DNA of 64,000 bases, taken from Ditibartonella apihabitans (GTDB taxonomy: Bacteria; Pseudomonadota; Alphaproteobacteria; Rhizobiales; Rhizobiaceae). Below, piece by piece: positions 48,232 through 58,489 of this stretch. Made by a program: the position numbers and the translations under genes. Where the stretch lies: contig NZ_CP015820.1 of NCBI RefSeq assembly GCF_002007485.1, positions 1,364,001 through 1,428,000 on the forward strand, read 5' to 3'. The number at the start of each line of letters is the position of its first letter. Position 1 is the stretch's first letter. A model generated the notes under the pieces. It saw only the letters and a program-made list of their open reading frames with translations, made no database searches and had not been told where the DNA came from.

Positions 48232-49305
48232 ATGGGCGACACACATCCCCTTAAAAACAATCTGACTTATGCGGACGCCGGAGTTGATATCGACGCCGGT
48301 AACCTTATGGTGGAAAAAATCAAACCGATCGTGCGAACGACACAACGCGCCGGTTCCGATACAGAATTGGGTGGGTTCGGCGGATTGTTCGATCTTAAAG
48401 CCGCCGGTTTTAAAGACCCTGTTCTTGTAGCCGCAAATGACGGTGTAGGAACCAAATTAAAAATTGCTATCGACACCGGCATTCATGACACTGTCGGGAT
48501 TGATCTTGTGGCCATGTGTGTCAATGATCTCGTCGTTCAGGGAGCCGAACCGCTTTTTTTCCTTGATTATTATGCAACCGGCAAACTTGACCCCAATCAG
48601 GGTGCCGCAGTCGTTTCCGGTATTGCTGAAGGCTGTAGGCAGGCAGGAGCTGCCCTTATAGGTGGTGAAACTGCCGAAATGCCCGGCATGTATCTTAAAG
48701 GCGACTATGATTTGGCCGGTTTTGCTGTCGGTGCGGCAGAACGCGGAAAGCTTCTTCCCTCGAAAGATATGAATGAAGGAGATGTGGTCTTGGGGCTATC
48801 GTCTTCGGGTCTCCATTCTAACGGTTTTTCGCTTCTACGCCGTATTGTTGAAAAAAGCGGCCTTGATTTTAACGCCCCTGCTCCCTTCGATAAGACGGTT
48901 TCACTTGCCGAAGCTTTATTGATACCGACGCGGATTTATGTACGCTCTCTTCTTTCGGTATTGCGCAAAGATCTTGGCATTAAAGCCTTGGCACACATTA
49001 CCGGTGGTGGCTTTCCGGAAAATATCCCGCGCGTATTGCCAAAAACATTGGCTGTTGAAATCAATCTCGACGCAATAAAAGTTCCGCCGGTGTTCTCGTG
49101 GCTTGCAAAACAGGGAAACATTACAGAACTGGAAATGCTGCGGACTTATAATTGTGGTATCGGGATGATTGTTGTCGTCGACAACAAAAAAGCTGACGAT
49201 GTTTTTTCTGCATTTCAGGCAGAAGGTGAAAAACCGGTTCGTCTCGGACGTATTACGGTGAGAAAAGACAAAGGCGTTGTTTACAAAGGTCACCTCGCGC
49301 TATGA
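48232..49305 (+). CDS. purM: Phosphoribosylformylglycinamidine cyclo-ligase
   Basis: Fifth step of purine synthesis, forming aminoimidazole ribonucleotide. The 357-residue product shows the PurM phrases [58 protein letters not shown] and [24 protein letters not shown] precedes the ATG, and a 12-base palindrome TCATGATCATGA lies at 48205-48216 in the short gap to the divergent AI-2E gene. Its stop overlaps the purN start. Confidence 0.96.
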   Translation: MGDTHPLKNNLTYADAGVDIDAGNLMVEKIKPIVRTTQRAGSDTELGGFGGLFDLKAAGFKDPVLVAANDGVGTKLKIAIDTGIHDTVGIDLVAMCVNDLVVQGAEPLFFLDYYATGKLDPNQGAAVVSGIAEGCRQAGAALIGGETAEMPGMYLKGDYDLAGFAVGAAERGKLLPSKDMNEGDVVLGLSSSGLHSNGFSLLRRIVEKSGLDFNAPAPFDKTVSLAEALLIPTRIYVRSLLSVLRKDLGIKALAHITGGGFPENIPRVLPKTLAVEINLDAIKVPPVFSWLAKQGNITELEMLRTYNCGIGMIVVVDNKKADDVFSAFQAEGEKPVRLGRITVRKDKGVVYKGHLAL

Positions 49306-49913
49306 AAAAAAGAATAGTTATCCTCATTTCCGGAAGTGGTACCAATATGGTATCTCTTGTCGAAGCAACAAGAAAAGATAATTTTCCGGCCGAAGTTGTC
49401 GCCGTTTTAAGTGACAACGACGACTCAAAGGGTATCGAGCGTGCAAGAGCCCTTGGAATTCCGACCGACATCGTGCGCCGTAAAAGTTTTACTGACAAAG
49501 ATTCATTCGAAACTGCTCTTCTTGACCGGATTGATAGCTTCAAACCCGATATTATTTGTCTCGCCGGTTTTATGAGATTAATCTCGCGACGTATTATTAC
49601 ACCCTATGAAGGTCGGATTTTAAATATCCACCCTGCTCTTCTCCCGCTTTTCAGAGGTCTGAACACGCATCAGCGAGCATTGGATGCCGGCGTAAAAATA
49701 AGCGGTTGCACCGTACATCTTGTAACAGAAGGCATGGATGAAGGTTCTATATTAGGTCAGGCTGCCGTACCCGTTTTGGACGACGACACCGCGGAAACTT
49801 TAGCTGCACGAGTTCTTAAAGTTGAACACAAGCTTTATCCGGCAACTTTACGGGCATTTATTGAGAGTGATTATAAAAACACCAATGCCGGGCAACAAAT
49901 TATTTCATTCTGA
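49302..49913 (+). CDS. purN: Phosphoribosylglycinamide formyltransferase
   Basis: Transfers formyl from 10-formyltetrahydrofolate to glycinamide ribonucleotide, third step of purine synthesis. The 203-residue product has the phosphate-binding ISGSGTNM (residues 9-16) and the catalytic triad Asn108, His110 ([10 protein letters not shown]) and Asp146 ([13 protein letters not shown]). It overlaps purM by four bases (ATGA), forming a two-gene operon. Confidence 0.95.
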   Translation: MKKRIVILISGSGTNMVSLVEATRKDNFPAEVVAVLSDNDDSKGIERARALGIPTDIVRRKSFTDKDSFETALLDRIDSFKPDIICLAGFMRLISRRIITPYEGRILNIHPALLPLFRGLNTHQRALDAGVKISGCTVHLVTEGMDEGSILGQAAVPVLDDDTAETLAARVLKVEHKLYPATLRAFIESDYKNTNAGQQIISF

Positions 49914-50250
49914 TCAATCGGAATATTAAAATCCTCAAGCATTCGAAGGCTTCTTTTGAACGATATAGCTGCAACCGTTTGTCTCGAAATAGTTTAATTA
50001 AAAATTTTGTTTCGATTCACACAAATAAACTTGAGTCCATAACTAAAATTATCTCTATTCTGATTGAATAGGTTGATGAACCGCATTGGCAATTTTATTA
50101 AAACAAAATTATCGTTCTATTCAAAAAACGTTGCTTCAAATGTGATTCCGTCTCCGAACAAACCTTGGTGCGACACCATTTTCCTCTTCACGACTTATCA
50201 ACCAATTCACCACATAATAGCTTTGAAACCTCTTACAGGATCGAGCTGTC
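49914..50250. other. Spacer between purN and the lipoprotein gene
   Basis: About 340 AT-rich bases. A frame open from 50064 passes through it, but I regard only its part after 50275 as coding. No terminator is seen after purN. Confidence 0.45.
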
Positions 50251-51454
50251 GTGTTGCGTACAAAAACCATTTTTTGATAAGTTGTAGTGTCGTTATCAGC
50301 GGTTGTATGTCGGATTCACTGCAATATTTCCAATCGCCATCAAGAACTTCAAACGAGACAACATCGAGCATCCGACCTGCAAGCCCCTCGGCACGATCAA
50401 CAACAAAGATTACGAGGATTGGCGGAACGCCTATAATGCATATAACAAACAAGCTACTGCCTATTGGGATCAAATCAGCGCGAAAAGAAAACTGCGCAAT
50501 GAAAAGCGCGCACGTGGACAAACAATTGCACTCACCGATTATGTTTTGTCACAGCCACCTCTCTATTCTGGACCAGCCAAGCCTTCGACCGGCAAAACAA
50601 CGGGACCTTCGCGTTCAATTCCAGGTGTTGATGATTTTGTTGCAGCTTCAAAACGCGTTTATGGTTTTCAACCGGAAAGACCATCTAACGAAAGCGAATT
50701 TATGCGCAGTTACGTCAATGCCGCCCAAGAAATTGGTCTTACACGTGAACAACTTGTGTCTATCTACGCTTTTGAAACAGGCGGTGATGGCACACACGAC
50801 CTGCAATCTGGCATGATAAAGGGCAAAGCAAATGCCCGACCGATCTCTACCGCAATAGGATATAATCAGCTAGTTGCGACAGCAAGTGTGAGCCTGATGT
50901 GGGAATATGGTAATGACATTGCCAAAGAACTACGACAAAAAGCGCAGCAGGCGTCAGGAACAGAAAGAACAAAACTTCTCGAAAAAGCAAATGTTGTTGA
51001 ACGCATGACCGCAAAAGCAAAAACAGTTCCGCATAATTGGGGAGCTCAAAGCGAGCTCGCCAAAACCGATGCAGGACTTGGTATGCATGCTATGACCATG
51101 GATAAAGATGTGGGTCCGCTTTTACAGATCCATAAGTTGAGAACTTCCTTGACATTCTTGCGGCGTAAAGGTGTCTCGCGCCCCCTTTCGGGAGCTGAAC
51201 TCGAGATGCTCAACCTCACCGGCGATGGCAACGGCTACGACATGGTGACAATGCCATCCCAATATCGTGCCAAAGTCCCCACTGCCAATTTCTTTTTACG
51301 TCCAGGTTACGAAAGAAATCCCGTAGCCATTCACAACAATACGGTTGCCGCCTTACTTGACGCGACAGAAAGTAAAATGGAAGCGAATATGCAAAAAGAT
51401 GGCGCGCAAATGCTGAACCGTATTTATCAGTCAACAACGCTTGCTCGCAATTAA
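50251..51454 (+). CDS. Conserved lipoprotein, unknown function, frame interrupted at two sites
   Basis: Unknown function; the main frame (50303-51454) matches conserved proteins of Brucella relatives with a hint of a lytic-enzyme-like helical core (AAQEIGLTREQLVSIYAFET). As written the N-terminus is not exported. Adding one base to the six-T run at 50270-50275 and one near 50351-50353 gives a GTG-started protein opening MLRTKTIFLISCSVVISGC, a textbook lipoprotein signal. It then runs into CKPLGTINNKDYEDWRNAYN and the long frame. Repaired length is about 401 residues. A bidirectional terminator follows. Confidence 0.68.
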
Positions 51455-51494
51455 AAAACAATTTTGCCCGAGTTGAAAGCAATTCATAAAAATC

Positions 51495-51519
51495 AAAAGG
51501 CGGTATAACACCGCCTTTT
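51495..51519. terminator. Bidirectional terminator between convergent genes
   Basis: Perfect 9-bp stem AAAAGGCGG / CCGCCTTTT with a 7-base loop and T-rich sequence on both sides. It serves the lipoprotein gene and, on the minus strand, the binding-protein gene that ends at 51533. Confidence 0.88.
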
Positions 51520-51532
51520 GTTTTGAAACCGG

Positions 51533-52645
51533 TTACTCTGCAGAAACAATCTCGCCATTATGCCATTTGTACATCGAAAAGACTTTCGATGTTATATCGC
51601 CGCGATCGCCATATGTAATCTCGCCCAAAGTCGTTTTAATGGGCTCTCCCGATTTGATTGCAGTTGCCACTGCTTCGGGGTCTGAAGCGGAACCGGCTTT
51701 TTCGATGCCAAAAGTCAAGACCTGTATAGCCGCATAACCGTTGATTGCAAAAGTCTCCGGAGGAATATTCTGTGCTTTCAATGCCTTGATCGTCTCTTGT
51801 GCTTCCGGGTTTGTCTTGACATCCACAGAATTGGTGAACAGTGATCCCTCGGCTGCATTTCCCGCAATCGACCACAATTCCGATGTATTGTATCCATCGC
51901 CACCAATAAGCGGGGCTTCAAGACCTTGTTCACGCATTTGCTTCAAAAGTAACCCGGCCTCTGGATGATACCCGCCAAAGTAGACATAGTCGACTTTTTC
52001 CTGTTTCAGCCGACTGACCATAACAGAATAATCCTTCTCTCCCGGTGTAATATTACCGTAAAAGACTTCTGTTACGCCACCTTTATTGAGCGCCGTTTTG
52101 AATGCATCAGCTAGACCTTTGCCGTAAGTTGCACGGTCATGAATGATAGCAATGCGTTTATCTTTCAAATGTTTGATGTAATAGTCTGCTGCGTAATCGC
52201 CCTGCTGGTCATCCCGTCCTATAGTACGCAGGACGTTCCATAGTCCACGACTTGAAAGTTCAGGCGTTGTCGACGAAGGTGTTATCATCAAAACATCATT
52301 TTCTTCCAAAATATTGGAAACAGGCAACGCGATATTCGAGGTAACCGGTCCGATGACATATTGGATGCCTTCACCAATCAACTGATTAGCCGCCGAAACC
52401 CCCTGCTTGGGTTCTGCTCCGTCGTCAAAAACTTTCAAAACAACTTTTTCGCCATTGATACCGCCATTTTTATTCAATTCCTCAATAGCCACTTTCACAC
52501 CGTTATTAGCCTGTATGCCGTAAGCTGCAACAGGTCCCGTAATCGGCCCAATGAAACCGATAACAATATCGGCATAAGCTGACGACGTGAAAAAACTACC
52601 AGTCAAAGCCAAGGCTGAAACTGTGGAAATCAGTATTTTGCGCAT
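51533..52645 (-). CDS. Branched-chain amino acid ABC transporter substrate-binding protein (LivJ-like)
   Basis: Periplasmic binding protein for Leu/Ile/Val or related amino acids. The 370-residue product has a Sec signal peptide ending SSAYA before DIVIGFIGPITGPVAAYG (about residue 26). The body follows the LivJ/BraC fold with YVIGPVTSNIALPVSNIL, MITPSSTTPELSSRG, HDRATYGKGLADAF and FGGYHPEAGLLLKQMREQG. No permease or ATPase genes lie next to it, so it probably serves a transporter encoded elsewhere. Confidence 0.9.
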   Translation of the reverse strand: MRKILISTVSALALTGSFFTSSAYADIVIGFIGPITGPVAAYGIQANNGVKVAIEELNKNGGINGEKVVLKVFDDGAEPKQGVSAANQLIGEGIQYVIGPVTSNIALPVSNILEENDVLMITPSSTTPELSSRGLWNVLRTIGRDDQQGDYAADYYIKHLKDKRIAIIHDRATYGKGLADAFKTALNKGGVTEVFYGNITPGEKDYSVMVSRLKQEKVDYVYFGGYHPEAGLLLKQMREQGLEAPLIGGDGYNTSELWSIAGNAAEGSLFTNSVDVKTNPEAQETIKALKAQNIPPETFAINGYAAIQVLTFGIEKAGSASDPEAVATAIKSGEPIKTTLGEITYGDRGDITSKVFSMYKWHNGEIVSAE

Positions 52646-52743
52646 GGTTCACCCTCTTTAGCGTATTTTACGGTGCTTATCTTGCATTAGATAGCGAGGA
52701 TTTCAATCATTTTAACGAATTGTTTTGATGAAAAAGTAAAAAA

Positions 52744-55299
52744 TCATGAATTGGTAGCGCTTTCGTCGGAAAGCATTTCTTTCACTTTCATAGCTAACTG
52801 CTTCAACGTGAAAGGTTTTGACAAAAATCCGAAAACCGCGTCAGGCGGCAAATTTTTCGCAAAAGCATCTTTCGCATATCCTGAAACAAAGACAAATTTT
52901 ATATCCGGATATTTTTTTCGCATTTCGCCAAGCAGTGTAGGTCCATCCATCTCCGGCATAACAACATCGGATACCACCAGATCGACGGCACCATTATGTT
53001 CTGCTATGATATCAAGTGCCTCGATACCGTTTTCGGCCTCCAGCACTTTATAGCCGCGTGATTGGAGAGCGCGCACACCACCCATTCTCACTGCAGCTTC
53101 ATCTTCAACAAGAAGGACGGTTGCATTCCCCGACAGATCGGCATTTTTTTCACTTAATGATTTTACCGGTTCAACTGCTTTTTGTTCATTTTTGACAGGA
53201 TCGGCAATGAATCTTGGCAGGAAGATACGGAATTTCGTACCTTTCCCCTCTTCGCTCTCACAGTAAATAAAACCACCGGTCTGTTTGACAATCCCGTAGA
53301 CCATCGACAGACCAAGCCCCGTCCCCTTGCCTACCTCTTTGGTGGTAAAAAATGGCTCGAACATTTTTTCCTGAACCGCTTTTGGTATACCTGTGCCATT
53401 GTCCTCCACATCAAGCTCCACATAATCATCAGCTATCAACCCTTCAAAGCCGAGATCTGCAGCCTTTTGTTTTGCCAAATTGGTAGTCGTAATCGTAATA
53501 TTCCCGCCCTTGGGCATCGCATCGCGTGCATTGATGACGAGATTCATCAAAACGCGCTGAAAAGATGCCTGATCAACTTTGACACTCCACAAATCGCGGC
53601 CGTGATTAAACTTCAAATGGATGTTGCTTCCTAAAAGCGGCGTCAAAAGATTTCGCACGTCGGAAAGCAATTCAGTCAGATCCACCACTTCCGGTCGCAA
53701 TGTTTGGCGACGAGAAAAAGCCAATAATTGTTGAACGAGCGAAGCGGCACGATTGGCATTATTTTTGATATTGATAAGATCGGCATGAGCCGGATCAGAA
53801 CTGCGATGACTAGCGAGTAGAAGATCACATGACATGATAATTGCTGTCAAAACATTATTGAAGTCGTGAGCAATACCACCGGCGAGCTGCCCGATTGCCT
53901 GCAGCTTTTGTCCTTGCGCCATTTTGTCTTCCAGAGTTTTTTGAGCTGTCGTCTCTACAACGGACAATATTGCCACTTCTCCACTCTGCTCATGCGTTTC
54001 TCGCGAAATTCCCAGAAAAAATAAACGGAAATGTCTGTTTTCATCGCCGGCAAGACCAACTTCGGTTGAAAATTTCGCCTGAGGGTTTTCCGATATTTTT
54101 TTGAAGAAGTCGTCTAAGCTACGCTTCCCTTCGAGCGTGAATAAATCACCAAGAACTATTTTTTCGTCTTTGCCTGTTTTTATATCGAAAAGGAGTTGAA
54201 ACGGCCGATTCATATTCGCTAATTCGCCTCGTTGGTCAACCATTGCGAGTGCTATCGGCGCGTTGTCAAAATAATAATGGAAATTATCTGACAGGCTGTC
54301 CAGAGTAGGTGCAATATCGGCTTGTCTCGACAAGGGTAGCAGCACAAATCGATAAATAATATCTTCCTTTTGTTCGGCAGTCTCTTTGGTTGCGCAAACG
54401 ATAAGCTTCAAATAATCTTGGGTCTCGCCATGCCAATCGACAAAAAACTCATAGCTTCCATCTGCACGATCTATATTGTTCCTGATTTCTTTCCAGTTTG
54501 ACGTTTGCCCGAATGTCTCGAAGACTTTATCAAATGAAATCCCCGACATTTTGAAATTTTGGAGATCAATATGAAGCAAATTTGCCAATGGCGCATTGAC
54601 ATAAAGAAATCTGCCATTGACATCAGTTGAAAGAAAACCGGCCGGTGCCCGATCAAGATGATTAATAGCTTCCTGAAGATTCCGGAAAAGCGGCTCATAC
54701 ATATTGCGAGCAAAGTCTGTATCTTCAAGACGCCATATCAAAAAGGCGCGCCCGTTCAGCTTTACCGGTTTGACCGAAAGACTGTACCAGGTTTGTGTTT
54801 CGTTCGCATCTGCCTGATATAGAGAATTTCCGCGCAATTCTTCGCGCGCTGTTTGACCCGCAAGTGCTTTCGTGGTCAGTCGATAAAACGCCGGTTCGAT
54901 ATCCTCAAGCGACGAAAAAAGAGAAAACACTGTTTTTGCTTTATCAAAACCTGTAAGTTTTGCGCATGAAGCATTGGTAGAAATAATATTTCCGGAAGCA
55001 TCCGAAAGTATGATTGCGTCGTCAAGCGTGTCGATGAGCAATGTTTTACTATCGTTTTCCAAAGCTTTTGCGTTGGAAAAAGCACCGGTCAAAAACAATA
55101 TAAGAAAAGCAAATCCCGTTATTGCAAAAAATAAAAACAACAACAAGGAAAGAACATTCAACTGTTCTTCTCTTATAAAGCAATCGGCAATTGCTACCAG
55201 AACACTAAAGCTCACAATTATAGCAACGACATACCGCAATAATTGTATATGTTTATTCGAAAAAGCCCAAATATGCGTCAGTGTTTCCGGCTTTTTCAT
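52744..55299 (-). CDS. cckA: Hybrid sensor histidine kinase CckA
   Basis: Essential cell-cycle phosphorelay kinase/phosphatase that feeds the CtrA pathway through ChpT. I choose the ATG complementary to 55297-55299 (MKKPETLTHIWAF), giving 851 residues. The domain order is two N-terminal membrane segments (about residues 20-40 and 48-72), tandem PAS-like domains and a HisKA dimerisation helix with the phosphoacceptor His at about residue 478 (AIGQLAGGIAHDFNNVLTAI). Next comes an HATPase domain (VLMNLVINARDAMPKGG, DNGTGIP, GKGTGLGLSMVYGIV). A C-terminal receiver domain has the phosphoacceptor Asp in VDLVVSDVVMPEMDG. Frame is intact throughout. Confidence 0.94.
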   Translation of the reverse strand: MKKPETLTHIWAFSNKHIQLLRYVVAIIVSFSVLVAIADCFIREEQLNVLSLLLFLFFAITGFAFLILFLTGAFSNAKALENDSKTLLIDTLDDAIILSDASGNIISTNASCAKLTGFDKAKTVFSLFSSLEDIEPAFYRLTTKALAGQTAREELRGNSLYQADANETQTWYSLSVKPVKLNGRAFLIWRLEDTDFARNMYEPLFRNLQEAINHLDRAPAGFLSTDVNGRFLYVNAPLANLLHIDLQNFKMSGISFDKVFETFGQTSNWKEIRNNIDRADGSYEFFVDWHGETQDYLKLIVCATKETAEQKEDIIYRFVLLPLSRQADIAPTLDSLSDNFHYYFDNAPIALAMVDQRGELANMNRPFQLLFDIKTGKDEKIVLGDLFTLEGKRSLDDFFKKISENPQAKFSTEVGLAGDENRHFRLFFLGISRETHEQSGEVAILSVVETTAQKTLEDKMAQGQKLQAIGQLAGGIAHDFNNVLTAIIMSCDLLLASHRSSDPAHADLINIKNNANRAASLVQQLLAFSRRQTLRPEVVDLTELLSDVRNLLTPLLGSNIHLKFNHGRDLWSVKVDQASFQRVLMNLVINARDAMPKGGNITITTTNLAKQKAADLGFEGLIADDYVELDVEDNGTGIPKAVQEKMFEPFFTTKEVGKGTGLGLSMVYGIVKQTGGFIYCESEEGKGTKFRIFLPRFIADPVKNEQKAVEPVKSLSEKNADLSGNATVLLVEDEAAVRMGGVRALQSRGYKVLEAENGIEALDIIAEHNGAVDLVVSDVVMPEMDGPTLLGEMRKKYPDIKFVFVSGYAKDAFAKNLPPDAVFGFLSKPFTLKQLAMKVKEMLSDESATNS

Positions 55300-55554
55300 G
55301 ATACTAGGTCTGCCTCTTACCATCACAGTTGATTCTCGATCACATTTTGCCTCAAATTACGCTTGGCATGAAGTGTTAATGGTGGAAAACAGAAATTTGA
55401 CAGCGTTAATTTTGTTAAAATAAAAAACCACTGTATATATAACTGCAAACATCTGTCCATTCCCCTATATTGCTACTTTCCATCAAGAGGTGCTCTGGCA
55501 TATAGATAGACAGACGGCTATGATCACGCTTTTCCAGCAGGAGAGAAATAAGGC

Positions 55555-56595
55555 ATGCATTTTGGGTTAGAAAATCAGATTGGACAATCTGCAGCGAATA
55601 TTATTAGCAGCCTTGTTGTGCTTATTATCGTTATTGCTGCAATTGCGATTACCATCAAGTTACTGCGTAAATTCAATAACGGTACCTTTGTCGTAGGTGG
55701 AAAGTCACGTACACCCCGGCTATCTGTTCGTGACGCGGCTGCAGTCGATCGTACTCGCCGCCTTGTTCTTGTGCGCCGTGACAATGTCGAACATTTGCTG
55801 ATGATTGGTGGACCAACGGATCTTGTTATCGAAACCAACATAAAATTGGATGAAAATTCAACCAAAGGTGAAATTCATGTTGAGCCGATGAATGAGGTTG
55901 CAAAAGACTCTTCATCGATTCCGAATTATCGTGAACCGGAGTTGCGTACATCTTTATCCGATACGCAACAAGCTGCTGCTTCGCCTGCCATACGGGCAAG
56001 TGACGAACGGCTGGAAGCCGATTTGTCTTCCTTGCAGGAGGATTTCAAACCCACATTTTCATCAAGAGAGGCGGCCCCGTCACCCCGTCGCTATGCGCCC
56101 GAACTAAACGTCAGTGCGTCTACAGAAAATGCTAACGTCAATCCCGTTGGACAATCTCCGAGAGAACCTTCTTTAGCATTCGAAGACCGGCGTGACGTGA
56201 ATTTGGCTTCGTCGTACAACGATCCTAATAATACGATACCACCGAAAACGCCAAACCGCTCGAGCGAGCTGAACGTCGGTGCGTTTGCAGATAACAACGA
56301 ATTCAGCAACAGATCATCGCGTAGCTCTGTCCCGCAGGAACCAACCTTGACAGATTTTTCAGTTGCTCCGGCAACGCGTCCATCCCCTCGACAAACGACA
56401 TTAAAAGAGGAACTTACACCCCGTTTCACCCCCTCGGTGAAAGATGAAACAATTAGCGCGGAAATCGAGGGGCGTCGTGAGCCATCCTTACGGGTACCGC
56501 CTAAAACAATTGATCCGGCTGTTAATCTTGATGACGATTTCGATCATATGTTCGAAAACGAGCTGAAAAACGCAATCAAAAACGAAAAGAGCTGA
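55555..56595 (+). CDS. FliO-like membrane protein with disordered tail
   Basis: The N-terminal 105 residues resemble the FliO flagellar export-assembly domain: one membrane segment (IISSLVVLIIVIAAIAITIK) followed by KLLRKFNNGTF, PRLSVRDAAAVDRTRRLVLV and RRDNVEHLLMIGGPTDLVIE, a signature seen in many Hyphomicrobiales. About 240 residues of Pro/Ser/Arg-rich low-complexity sequence follow, with repeated phrases (EPSL, SELNVGAF). No flagellar genes are near, and this homologue next to cckA also occurs in non-flagellated relatives, so a flagellar role is doubtful. Divergent from cckA. Confidence 0.72.
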   Translation: MHFGLENQIGQSAANIISSLVVLIIVIAAIAITIKLLRKFNNGTFVVGGKSRTPRLSVRDAAAVDRTRRLVLVRRDNVEHLLMIGGPTDLVIETNIKLDENSTKGEIHVEPMNEVAKDSSSIPNYREPELRTSLSDTQQAAASPAIRASDERLEADLSSLQEDFKPTFSSREAAPSPRRYAPELNVSASTENANVNPVGQSPREPSLAFEDRRDVNLASSYNDPNNTIPPKTPNRSSELNVGAFADNNEFSNRSSRSSVPQEPTLTDFSVAPATRPSPRQTTLKEELTPRFTPSVKDETISAEIEGRREPSLRVPPKTIDPAVNLDDDFDHMFENELKNAIKNEKS

Positions 56596-57202
56596 AAACA
56601 GTCAAAAACTGCAGTTATTTGGTTATCAATCGTTCAGTTTGATCATTTTTGGATGTGTTTGGACGGGGTTTGTAACAGAACACAGATTGTAATTATGCGC
56701 AAAGTTCTTAATTATGCGCAAAGTCCAAGAGTTTTCATATTGGAGTGTTGTTCCGGTCTGGCAAAACGCTTGGATTGGCGACAAAATCTGCTTATCTCGA
56801 TTAAAGCGGATCCACTTTGGACACATATTTCGACTGAAAGAAAAGTTCCAAGAAGCAAAAGTTCACATTTTGCTAAAGATGCAATTGTCTTGCATAGCTT
56901 TTATAGGAGGGAGTTTCCCGATTTCCGATTTTGCTATTTCACTCTTTTAATTGCAACATAACCAAAATTTTTACCACATATGCGCCCAACGACAGAAAAC
57001 AGCTATCCTTCACAACAAAAAATCGCGTATTTCTCATTCGCCTGATTATAACTTATTCGTATTTGTCCAATCAGTTCAAAAAAAGCAGTTTTTAAACCGT
57101 GTTATGAGTTGCTCAAGGGGTAAATTTTCTGCCCCCATCACAAGAGCAAAGCCTTTGTCAAGCGCCAAAATAGAAGCGCCAGAAAATACAAAAGCCAGAA
57201 AT
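56596..57202. other. Spacer with a 15-base direct repeat
   Basis: About 600 bases with no supportable gene; small frames (56653-56961, 56951-57256) lack ribosome sites. AATTATGCGCAAAGT occurs twice, at 56691-56705 and 56710-56724. Confidence 0.55.
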
Positions 57203-57239
57203 AAAAAAGTCTGTGTCAAATATACACTCGACACAGACT
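57203..57239 (-). terminator. Rho-independent terminator of dksA
   Basis: On the minus strand a perfect 10-bp stem AGTCTGTGTC / GACACAGACT (57208-57217 with 57230-57239), 12-base loop, followed by five T residues. It lies 30 bases past the dksA stop. Confidence 0.92.
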
Positions 57240-57269
57240 ATTTTCATTGTCAGTAAGCTAAAATCCGGT

Positions 57270-57686
57270 TTATTCGTCCTTATAAACCTTTTCACGCTTC
57301 TCGTGACGTTCCTGAGCTTCAATAGAAAGGGTTGCAATTGGACGGGCATCAAGGCGTTTTATGCTGATCGGTTCCCCGGTCTCCTCGCAATAACCGTAGG
57401 TACCATCGTTCAGCCGTTCCAATGCTGCATCGATTTTAGCGATCAACTTGCGTTGCCGATCTCGGGCGCGCAGCTCGATTGCTCGATCCGTTTCGGATGA
57501 AGCGCGATCTGCCAAATCAGGTTGATTAGCATTTTCTTCTTGCAAGTTTTCGAGCGTTTCGCGTGCTTCGCGTAAAATATCGTTTTTCCAAGCTATAAGT
57601 TTAGCACGAAAATAAACTTTTTGCCTTTCGCTCATGAAAGGCTCATCTTCGCTGGGATGATACTCGGCGTCCAATGTTTCGCTCAT
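57270..57686 (-). CDS. dksA: RNA polymerase-binding transcription factor DksA
   Basis: Works with ppGpp at the RNA polymerase secondary channel. The 138-residue product starts at the ATG complementary to 57684-57686 (MSETLDAEYHPSE), which has GGAGG eight bases upstream; an upstream extension of the frame is not used. The coiled-coil core with its acidic tip is present (WKNDILREARETLENLQEE, QPDLADRASSETDRAIE). The zinc-finger region YGYCEETGEPISIKRLDARP keeps only one cysteine, as in other alphaproteobacterial DksA proteins. Confidence 0.93.
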   Translation of the reverse strand: MSETLDAEYHPSEDEPFMSERQKVYFRAKLIAWKNDILREARETLENLQEENANQPDLADRASSETDRAIELRARDRQRKLIAKIDAALERLNDGTYGYCEETGEPISIKRLDARPIATLSIEAQERHEKREKVYKDE

Positions 57687-57877
57687 AGTCAAGCCTCCAC
57701 ATGTTGTATGTGCGGCTCTATATATTGTGCAAAAAATTCCAACACAAGACAAAAAATATATTTTTGATCCATTTTTCAACACATTACTAATATATCAACC
57801 TCACAAACAGTATAGAACGCAATAGAATAGACATTCTTCAATTTAGATTTCAGCTTAGTTCATTTTGTGATTGAGAG

Positions 57878-58381
57878 ATGACTGATCACCAACGAATAAC
57901 TTTAGGGCTTATGCGCCATGGAGAGGCGGAAATCGGCAAAAAATTAGAAAAAGATATTGATCGTCCATTATCTGAAAAAGGCCGTTTTGGCGCAAAAATA
58001 ATAGGAACAATACTTCCCGATTATGTCTCTGGTCCGTTAACAATAATATGTTCTCCGGCACAGAGAACACGACAAACTCTTGATGCGCTTTGCCTGAAAT
58101 CAAGTATAAGCCTGAAATTTATCGACAAATTATATTATGGAAATTTTGATGATTATATTTCGCTCATCACAACAATTTCGCAAGACGGTGTGCCTTTGCT
58201 CGTAATCGGTCATAATCCGGCCATAAGTCAGGTCGTCACACAGTTGAACAGTAATTGCCTTCCGGTGGCTTCTCGTCCCCGTTTTTTACAACCGGCAAAT
58301 CTTGCTTTATTCGATTTTCCTATAGCCAAAAACCGGATATCGATTGGGAGGGGCAACTTTATCGCGCTTCTCAAACCATGA
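57878..58381 (+). CDS. Histidine phosphatase family protein (SixA-like)
   Basis: Probable phosphohistidine phosphatase or related phosphatase. The 167-residue product has the catalytic RHG triad near the N-terminus (LGLMRHGEAE, His about residue 14), SPAQRTRQTLDAL in the second conserved segment, and the second catalytic His in LLVIGHNPAISQVV. It is oriented with ycjX about 110 bases downstream. The target is unknown; SixA acts on phosphohistidine in carrier proteins. Confidence 0.85.
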   Translation: MTDHQRITLGLMRHGEAEIGKKLEKDIDRPLSEKGRFGAKIIGTILPDYVSGPLTIICSPAQRTRQTLDALCLKSSISLKFIDKLYYGNFDDYISLITTISQDGVPLLVIGHNPAISQVVTQLNSNCLPVASRPRFLQPANLALFDFPIAKNRISIGRGNFIALLKP

Positions 58382-58489
58382 ACCGGTCTAGGCTTGCGCA
58401 CATTGCTCGTCTTGCGCACGTTATTCGTGTGCACCATATGCTTGATTGACAAGCTGGTTTTGTGGAAATTAATCGAGGATTGAGTTCAT

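Noticed and set aside
50064-50250. Coding start at 50064 for the lipoprotein gene
   Set aside because: The 60-odd residues it would add look random. The GTG at 50251 with one repaired base gives a clean lipoprotein signal instead.
56691-56724. Start of a CRISPR array
   Set aside because: Two 15-base copies only four bases apart, no spacers and no cas genes.
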